Positions 59,067 to 64,000 of a DNA stretch of 64,000 nt are shown one piece after another. The position numbers were made by a program, and so were the translations under genes. Under the pieces are notes generated by a model. The model saw only the letters and a program-made list of their open reading frames with translations, did not search any database and was not told where the DNA came from. How positions within the stretch are numbered: the first letter of the stretch is position 1; each line of letters begins with the position of its first letter. This DNA is from Clostridia bacterium (GTDB lineage Bacteria > Bacillota > Clostridia > Christensenellales > Borkfalkiaceae): positions 124,001-188,000 of the forward strand of contig JAFWBP010000012.1 of the NCBI GenBank assembly GCA_017507045.1, given 5' to 3'.

Positions 59067-59726
59067 ATGGAAACGAAAGATGTAATCTACGAATTAAGAA
59101 CGAAAAAAGGGCTCTCGCAAGAGGAGCTTGCAGAAAAGATTTTCGTGACAAGACAGGCGGTATCTAGATGGGAAACCGGTGAAACGATACCGAACATAGA
59201 TACTCTCAAGCTGCTTTCACAGTTGTTTAATGTGTCGATCAACACGCTTCTCGGCTCTCCAAGGGACCTCATTTGTCAATGCTGTGGTATGCCCCTTGAG
59301 GACTGTAATATCAGTAAAGAAACCGATGGCAATTTCAATGAAAAATACTGCAAATGGTGCTATACCGACGGTGAATACACCCTTGATATTTGGAAGCGAT
59401 ATGCCGAAATCGGTGGAAAAGAAAAGCTCGAAGAATTTAAGGCTCAATTGATTCACGAATTCAACACGCTTTTGCAGATTGAAGGATTGCCCAAGGTTGA
59501 GAATCTGAATGTGTTATCGGGCGAATTTATAAATATGGAATACACTCTCCCTAACGGAGAAAAAGTAAAATTCCTTGACGATAAGCAGACCTATCTCGGT
59601 AGTCAGCTCGAAAGCGAATTCGGCGGCAGATGCTTTGGTATAGCTGCAAACATGGATTTCCTTCTGGTATGTACTTACGAGGAAAACGGCGAGGACCCCG
59701 AACTTGTGATGTATAAGAAAAGATAG
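59067..59726 (+). CDS. XRE-family regulator fused to a zinc ribbon
   Basis: Probable DNA-binding regulator. Seen in 219 aa: a Cro/C1 helix-turn-helix at about 7-60 (LRTKKGLSQEELAEKIFVTR, QAVSRWETGETIPNIDTLKL), a zinc-ribbon CQCCGMPLED with YCKWCYTDGEYT (about 70-110), and a C-terminal domain (about 140-219) with PNGEKVKFLDDKQTYLGSQL and FGIAANMDFLLVCTYEENGE. GGTGGTGA precedes the ATG. It looks AT-richer than its neighbours and interrupts the conserved jag-to-parA stretch, so recent acquisition is plausible. It ends with TAG. Confidence 0.82.
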   Translation: METKDVIYELRTKKGLSQEELAEKIFVTRQAVSRWETGETIPNIDTLKLLSQLFNVSINTLLGSPRDLICQCCGMPLEDCNISKETDGNFNEKYCKWCYTDGEYTLDIWKRYAEIGGKEKLEEFKAQLIHEFNTLLQIEGLPKVENLNVLSGEFINMEYTLPNGEKVKFLDDKQTYLGSQLESEFGGRCFGIAANMDFLLVCTYEENGEDPELVMYKKR

Positions 59727-59790
59727 TTAAATTCCAATATGTTGGAATGTTGCTGTTATAGTATACACGACTCCTGCTGTTTAATAATTC

Positions 59791-59826
59791 CCTTAAAAGG
59801 AACGCCTAAGAGCGTTCCTTTTAAGG
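59791..59826. terminator. Terminator between convergent XRE gene and yyaC
   Basis: A 15-bp perfect stem CCTTAAAAGGAACGC / GCGTTCCTTTTAAGG with a six-base loop. Confidence 0.8.
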
Positions 59827-59930
59827 TTCCCCTATTCTCCGATCGAAAGTGGCGTTAAATCGGCAAAATGCGTACGCGCGTGCTTCGCTTTTCGATGCAA
59901 GGGTGGCCCCCTTCTTTCACGGATGAAGGC

Positions 59931-60485
59931 TTACGAACATACTTTCGTAGAAGGAAGCTGTTTGCATGCATAAGAGGAGAGCGCACCGGCAACCGTTTCT
60001 GCCATGGAATAAACCATATTTAGGCGAGTAAGGTTTAAGAGAGAATAAGAAAAGGCGGATTTTTGCGCTACGACGCCCAAAATAGATACGTCCCCCACCT
60101 TGCCGAGGCGCTTGTTCGCGCCCGAACCGGGGCGCAAAGGGCCACCGATGACTTTGATAAGTCCAACGTCGCCTTCCTCCCCTACCGCCGCATCCACGGC
60201 GATGATCTTGCTGCCGGGGTGCGTTTTGCGCAAAAAGCTATCAACGTACTTGATCTCTTTCGCGGTGACGGGTGTTTTCAATGTGCCGTAAATGAACCCG
60301 CGAAAATCACTCGCACGTTTGCGGAGAAGGGTGCCCGTAATAGGGCCGAGGCTGTCGCCGATGGCAAGATCGCTGCCGATGCAAAGCACCACTGGCGCTG
60401 CCGCCGTGGGAGGAAGAAGCTTGCCAAGCGCCATTAAAATGCCTGTTTCAGCAAGGGTGTTATAGAAGTGAAAAGCGTATTCCAT
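59931..60485 (-). CDS. yyaC: YyaC family spore protein (putative sporulation peptidase)
   Basis: GPR-like hydrogenase-maturation-protease fold of unknown role, seen mainly in spore formers. Seen in 184 aa: VVLCIGSDLAIGDSLGPITG near the N-terminus, GFIYGTLKTPVTAKEI, KIIAVDAAVGEEGDVGLIKV, GGPLRPGSGANKRLGKVGDV and GVVAQKSAFSYSLLNLTRLN. Start at ATG 60485 because GGAG lies about seven bases upstream; the reading from 60506 lacks a site. A hairpin GGCGCA...TGCGCC sits just before it. yyaC also lies near the origin in Bacillus. Confidence 0.88.
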   Translation of the reverse strand: MEYAFHFYNTLAETGILMALGKLLPPTAAAPVVLCIGSDLAIGDSLGPITGTLLRKRASDFRGFIYGTLKTPVTAKEIKYVDSFLRKTHPGSKIIAVDAAVGEEGDVGLIKVIGGPLRPGSGANKRLGKVGDVSILGVVAQKSAFSYSLLNLTRLNMVYSMAETVAGALSSYACKQLPSTKVCS

Positions 60486-60621
60486 ATTGTTCTCCGGGAG
60501 GCGCAAAGAAATGCGCCGTTTTTTGCGCCGTTTTACCGTTTTGCGCCCCTATTTTATGGACAAAAATGTATTTTTTTATAACAATTTAACGGAAATGAAT
60601 GACTTTTTGCCGAATTGGTGA

Positions 60622-60627
60622 TATAAT
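60622..60627 (+). promoter_or_regulatory. -10 element of cvpA
   Basis: TATAAT with a TGA extended -10, about 32 bases upstream of the ATG. No clear -35. Confidence 0.5.
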
Positions 60628-60658
60628 GGAAACATCAAAAAAACAGGAGGTTGCAAAT

Positions 60659-61240
60659 ATGCTACTTGCATCATCTTATGCTTGGATTCTTGATGTTGCA
60701 TTTTTCGCCATCATAGTCCTTGGGCTCGTGTTCGGCACGGCACGCGGATTTGTGAAGAGCGTCTGCAAGCTGGCGGGGACCATCTTCTCCGTGATTATTG
60801 CTGTGTTTTTCTGCACGCCCCTTGCCGGCGCACTGGAGGAATGGTTCTCTCTTACAACGTTGATCAGCAACGCTATCGGAAGTGAGAACGTTGGTGGGTG
60901 GATTACGATCGCCATCAGCTTCCTTTCCCTCATCGCCGCCGTGAAGCTCGGTACGTGGTTACTCGGTGCCATTGGGAAGGGACTGATTGAGCGCTCGAAG
61001 GTTCTGAACGCGATCGACCGCTTTTTGGGCGGTGTTCTCGGAGTCATCGAGGCGCTTCTGTTGATCTTCATTCTTCTTTTGGTTTGCAACTGGACGAATT
61101 TCGCAGTCGTAAACGAGTTTATTGCAGAAAGTACGGTTGTAAGCGTTATCTACGAATCCGAATGGTTCCTTGAAATGCTCGCACTTTCTAAAAGTATCTT
61201 CCAAGGCTTTCAAGGTGCAGCCGTAATGTCAATAAAATAA
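60659..61240 (+). CDS. cvpA: CvpA family membrane protein
   Basis: CvpA-type protein of unknown mechanism, linked to envelope homeostasis. Seen in 193 aa: four membrane helices (about 7-30, 33-55, 78-100, 120-145), the hallmark GLVFGTARGFVKSVCKLAGT and the charged helix RSKVLNAIDRFLGGVLGVIE. AGGAGG lies seven bases before the ATG. A strong terminator follows. This is a single-module counterpart to the tandem protein at 24314-25348. Confidence 0.85.
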   Translation: MLLASSYAWILDVAFFAIIVLGLVFGTARGFVKSVCKLAGTIFSVIIAVFFCTPLAGALEEWFSLTTLISNAIGSENVGGWITIAISFLSLIAAVKLGTWLLGAIGKGLIERSKVLNAIDRFLGGVLGVIEALLLIFILLLVCNWTNFAVVNEFIAESTVVSVIYESEWFLEMLALSKSIFQGFQGAAVMSIK

Positions 61241-61258
61241 GCAGTTTCACAGGGCCCA

Positions 61259-61297
61259 ACAGCCCCACACAGGCAAAAATGCCGCGTGTGGGGCTGT
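61259..61297 (+). terminator. Intrinsic terminator after cvpA
   Basis: A 12-bp perfect outer stem ACAGCCCCACAC / GTGTGGGGCTGT with an inner GGCA/TGCC stem, then five more T residues. Confidence 0.9.
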
Positions 61298-61352
61298 TTT
61301 TTACGCATTTTATCAACACTATCCACATCTATTAACAGCAAAAGCCAAAAAA

Positions 61353-61361
61353 TGTGGATAA
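61353..61361 (-). other. Consensus DnaA box (inverted)
   Basis: TGTGGATAA, reverse complement of TTATCCACA. Confidence 0.75.
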
Positions 61362-61386
61362 AATAAGGCGACAATACTGCACTTTG

Positions 61387-61402
61387 TGTTTCACGTGAAA
61401 CA
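61387..61402. promoter_or_regulatory. parS: parS centromere site
   Basis: TGTTTCACGTGAAACA, a perfect 16-bp palindrome identical to the Bacillus parS consensus bound by ParB/Spo0J. It lies 2.3 kb upstream of parA, which starts at 63743. Confidence 0.92.
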
Positions 61403-61428
61403 GTAAAAAATCGGAAAAATTTGGCGGA

Positions 61429-61444
61429 AGTTTCATGTGAAACA
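61429..61444. promoter_or_regulatory. parS: Degenerate parS site
   Basis: AGTTTCATGTGAAACA, two mismatches from the consensus; 42 bases from the perfect site. Confidence 0.6.
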
Positions 61445-61544
61445 ATTTTACGGCAAAAAATAGATCAAAAACGGGCCAAAATGGGTGTTTTTGTGGTATT
61501 TTTGTGATATTTTAGTAAAATGGGCAAGAATTTTCTTCAAACAC

Positions 61545-61573
61545 TTGCCAAAATCATTGCTGTGTGGTACAAT
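61545..61573 (+). promoter_or_regulatory. SigmaA promoter of ftsH
   Basis: TTGCCA (61545-61550), 17-base spacer, TACAAT (61568-61573) with a TGG extended -10. Confidence 0.75.
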
Positions 61574-61645
61574 ATATTTGCCCTATTGCACAAGCTGAAA
61601 ATAATGTACGGTAAGGCAAAATACAATTAAAAAAGGAGATTATAA

Positions 61646-63730
61646 TTGAGTAAAACAGTTAAAATGATCATTTTCGCCGTGCTCGCTCTCGTTCTCGCGG
61701 CCGTAGCCTATTTTTCGGTTTCGTCTTTTCAGAGAAAGAGCAAGGAGGTTGATCAGAGTGAGTTCTTTCGCCTTGTAGAAGATAGGCGAGGTGAAGCTCC
61801 GGATGGCTGGGATGAAGAACAGGATGGCATATGGAGCGAAATTGAAGACGAAAAGCAAATTGTAAAGATCCATGTAGATGGTTTTACGATTTACGGTTAC
61901 ACAAGCGTAAATGCAGGCGACTTCGCCTATTGGTCTACGCTCACAATGGGGCAAAACAGTGTGCCTCTCAATGAAAAGATAGCGGAATGGGAAGCTAACG
62001 GCTGGATCGAAAAAACAAGTGCGACTGACCCGAATTCCGGATCGGGCATCGGCAATGTTATCTATATCGCACTCCTCGTGCTTGGGCTTATTATGTTCTT
62101 TGTTGTGCTGCGTGCTACGAGTGGCGGTGGCGGTAAGATCATGAATTTTGGAAAGACCAAGGCGCGTGTAACGAACAATATTAAAGTGCGCTTTGCCGAC
62201 GTAGCTGGAGCTGAAGAAGAAAAGGAAGAGCTTGCGGAAATAGTAGAGTTTTTGAAGAACCCTAAGAAGTTTTCCGATCTTGGAGCCAAGATTCCCAAGG
62301 GCGTGTTGCTTGTCGGCCCCCCCGGAACGGGAAAAACGCTTTTTGCAAGAGCGGTTGCAGGTGAGGCGGGCGTGCCCTTCTTCTCGGCAAGCGGATCCGA
62401 TTTCGTGGAGATGTACGTTGGCGTTGGTGCCTCGCGCGTGCGCGATCTGTTTGATCTTGCAAAACGCAATCAGCCTTGCATTATTTTTATAGATGAAATT
62501 GATGCGGTTGGTCGGCAGCGTGGAGCAGGGCTTGGTGGCGGCCACGATGAGCGAGAACAGACCCTCAACCAGATCCTCGTACAAATGGACGGGTTTGAAA
62601 CGAACGAGGGAATTATCGTTATGGCGGCAACCAACCGTGCCGATATTCTCGATAATGCGCTACTGCGCCCGGGTAGATTTGATCGTCAAATCTACGTAAA
62701 TCTCCCCGATGTTAAGGGGCGTGAACAAATTTTAAAGGTGCATGCGCGCAATAAGCCGCTTGCGCCGGACGTAAACTTTAAGGTTATTGCGCGTATCACG
62801 AGCGGATTTTCCGGCGCAGATCTTGCTAATTTATTGAATGAAGCCGCAATTTTGGCGGCGCGCGCAGGAAAATCGCTCATTGGCAACCTGGAGCTCTATG
62901 AAGGGATCAATAAGGTTATCATGGGGCCGCAAAAGAAAAGCCGCGTTGTAACCGAATCGGAAAAGAAATGTACTGCCTATCACGAGGCCGGCCACGCAAT
63001 TCTTGCAAAACTCTGCGAGCACTGCGATAACGTGCAGGAAGTTTCTATTATTCCCCGTGGAATGGCAGCCGGATACACGCTAACCCGCCCGGATGATGAC
63101 GATAACCGCTATACTGTTAATAAGCTCACCGATGATATCTGTATGACGCTTGGCGGCAGAGTTGCGGAAGAGATCGTCATTCACGATATTTCGGCAGGGG
63201 CATCCAGCGATATTCAGCACGTTACGAAGATCGCTCGTAAGATGGTAACGGAATGGGGCATGAGCGGCCGCCTTGGCCCGATTTCTTACGGCAGCGACGG
63301 CCCTGTGTTTCTCGGCAGAGATTACGAGCAGCGGAACAGCTACTCTGAAGAAACTGCCGCGATCATTGATGCGGAAATGAAGGCGATCGTTGAAGAGGCG
63401 TATGCGCGTGCAAAGAAGCTTCTCATGGAAAACCGTGCCATTCTCGATAATATGGCGCGCGTTCTCGTAGAAAGGGAGACGATTTACACCGCAGAAGTTG
63501 ATATGCTCATGAAAGGGGCGAGCTATCAGGAAGTTCTCGACTTCATGGCGCAAAACGATAAGGCGACGCCCGATAATCCATTCGGAAGCATGTCTGAAAG
63601 CGGCGAAGGGGGCACCATGCCCGAGGCCAACGATTCTAATGCAGACATACCCCCCTCCGAATTCACCGAAAAGCGCGTGGATGATGAAAAAGAAAGCTCT
63701 TCTTCCAATACAGATGGCGAAAGTGAATAA
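61646..63730 (+). CDS. ftsH: ATP-dependent zinc metalloprotease FtsH
   Basis: Membrane-anchored AAA+ protease for quality control and regulated degradation. Seen in 694 aa: two membrane helices (about 5-23 and 137-154) flanking a periplasm-side domain, Walker [12 protein letters not shown], pore motif [13 protein letters not shown], Walker [19 protein letters not shown] region [20 protein letters not shown], and zinc motif HEAGHAI. The start is TTG at 61646, with AAAGGAG seven bases upstream; no nearby ATG fits. The acidic C-terminal tail is disordered. parA follows after 12 bases with its own GGAG, so they may be co-transcribed. Confidence 0.96.
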   Translation: MSKTVKMIIFAVLALVLAAVAYFSVSSFQRKSKEVDQSEFFRLVEDRRGEAPDGWDEEQDGIWSEIEDEKQIVKIHVDGFTIYGYTSVNAGDFAYWSTLTMGQNSVPLNEKIAEWEANGWIEKTSATDPNSGSGIGNVIYIALLVLGLIMFFVVLRATSGGGGKIMNFGKTKARVTNNIKVRFADVAGAEEEKEELAEIVEFLKNPKKFSDLGAKIPKGVLLVGPPGTGKTLFARAVAGEAGVPFFSASGSDFVEMYVGVGASRVRDLFDLAKRNQPCIIFIDEIDAVGRQRGAGLGGGHDEREQTLNQILVQMDGFETNEGIIVMAATNRADILDNALLRPGRFDRQIYVNLPDVKGREQILKVHARNKPLAPDVNFKVIARITSGFSGADLANLLNEAAILAARAGKSLIGNLELYEGINKVIMGPQKKSRVVTESEKKCTAYHEAGHAILAKLCEHCDNVQEVSIIPRGMAAGYTLTRPDDDDNRYTVNKLTDDICMTLGGRVAEEIVIHDISAGASSDIQHVTKIARKMVTEWGMSGRLGPISYGSDGPVFLGRDYEQRNSYSEETAAIIDAEMKAIVEEAYARAKKLLMENRAILDNMARVLVERETIYTAEVDMLMKGASYQEVLDFMAQNDKATPDNPFGSMSESGEGGTMPEANDSNADIPPSEFTEKRVDDEKESSSSNTDGESE

Positions 63731-63742
63731 GGAGTTGCGGAC

Positions 63743-64000
63743 ATGGGTAGGGTGTTTTGCTTCTCGAACCAAAAGGGTGGCGTTGGAAAGACGACGACCT
63801 GCGTGAACATGGCCGCTTATCTTGCACAGGCGGATAAGCGCGTGCTGCTTATTGATATGGACCCGCAGGGCAACGCCACAACGGGGCTCGGTTTTTCCAA
63901 AGGGCTTATCAAAAAGTCCGTTTATAACGTGCTTATTGATGAGGAATCAGTGCAGGATAATATTCTGATCACAGAAGTGGACGGGCTTTCCTTACTGCCT
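63743..64000 (+). CDS. parA: ParA/Soj chromosome-partitioning ATPase (3' end outside window)
   Basis: Deviant Walker ATPase that works with ParB/parS in origin segregation, and in Bacillus also regulates DnaA. Seen in 86 codons: FSNQKGGVGKTTTCVNMAAY (deviant Walker A, with the signature lysine), VLLIDMDPQGNATTGLG (Walker A' with DxDPQ) and the start of the next strand. GGAG lies upstream of the ATG. parB is expected next but is outside the window. Confidence 0.95.
   Translation, partial: MGRVFCFSNQKGGVGKTTTCVNMAAYLAQADKRVLLIDMDPQGNATTGLGFSKGLIKKSVYNVLIDEESVQDNILITEVDGLSLLP

Larger units (their letters stand above)
61241..61645. other. 405-base gap with DnaA boxes and parS, second candidate origin or partition region
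   Basis: After the cvpA terminator come TTATCAACA (61310-61318) and CTATCCACA (61319-61327), each one mismatch from the DnaA box, an exact inverted box TGTGGATAA (61353-61361), a perfect parS (61387-61402), a near-parS (61429-61444), an AT-rich run (about 61480-61530), and the ftsH promoter. No coding sequence is seen. Confidence 0.65.

Noticed and set aside
61640-62584. Minus-strand frame antisense to ftsH
   Set aside because: Shadow of the AAA domain; no start signal.
1-64000. CRISPR arrays, tRNAs, rRNAs, insertion sequences, prophage genes
   Set aside because: None was visible: no direct-repeat-spacer pattern, no transposase motif, no tRNA cloverleaf arms.

Overview
The window looks like the replication-origin neighbourhood of an endospore-forming, anaerobe-like Bacillota (class Clostridia or a near relative) of moderate GC content. 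The evidence is a set of sporulation genes (spoIVFA-spoIVFB, a SipL-like gene, spoVT, a spoVB/yabM-type flippase, a pdaB-type deacetylase, yyaC) together with gyrB-gyrA, dnaN, rpmH-rnpA-yidD-yidC-jag, rsmG and parA. Gene content and order recall the Bacillus origin region (spoVT-yabM-yabN, veg near ispE, yyaC near parA), but dnaA is missing from its usual place beside dnaN. No rRNA, tRNA, CRISPR array, prophage or insertion sequence was seen.

Layout. 1-7.0 kb, minus strand: spoIVFB, spoIVFA, a cysteine desulfurase, a phosphotransferase, a two-helix membrane protein, ispE and a SipL-like spore-coat morphogenesis gene, with veg diverging on the plus strand. 7.6-12.2 kb: gyrB-gyrA. 12.4-16.6 kb: spoVT-spoVB-mazG-dus. 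16.7-27.0 kb: an aminotransferase, uvrA, a nucleotidase, uvrB, two paralogous small tail-anchored proteins, a tandem CvpA-like protein and glnS. 27.2-31 kb, mostly plus strand: a PAP2 phosphatase, glyS and a glycosyltransferase. 31-40.3 kb, minus strand: an acyltransferase, three zinc-ribbon membrane proteins with low-complexity linkers, a two-OB-fold SSB-like protein, a polysaccharide deacetylase, comF, an acidic zinc-ribbon protein and a large lipoprotein. 40.5-46 kb: a small plus-strand gene, then rplM-rpsI and cysE-cysS-alaS (a short AlaRS). 46.4-53.9 kb: a deoR-type regulator, a membrane pyrophosphatase, GTP-type PEP carboxykinase, an unknown protein, a YpsA-like protein and an rsmG frame interrupted by an amber codon. 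From 54.4 kb on almost everything is on the plus strand: dnaN, rpmH, rnpA, yidD, yidC, jag, an XRE regulator, (yyaC on minus), cvpA, ftsH and the start of parA.

The switch from mostly minus to mostly plus genes at about 54.0-54.4 kb, in a 480-base AT-rich gap with a consensus DnaA box, marks a probable origin. A second gap (61.24-61.65 kb) carries a perfect parS palindrome, a near-parS copy and a cluster of DnaA-box sequences just upstream of ftsH-parA. The chromosome origin may therefore be bipartite or rearranged, with ParB loading about 7 kb from dnaN.

Promoters of the TTGACA-17-TATAAT type are easy to see, and sporulation promoters resembling SigmaG (spoVT) and SigmaE (sipL) sites are recognisable. 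Three genes (ispE, PAP2, rsmG) have the -10 box placed so close to the start codon that the mRNA would be leaderless. All functional calls come from reading motifs by eye; no database search was run.
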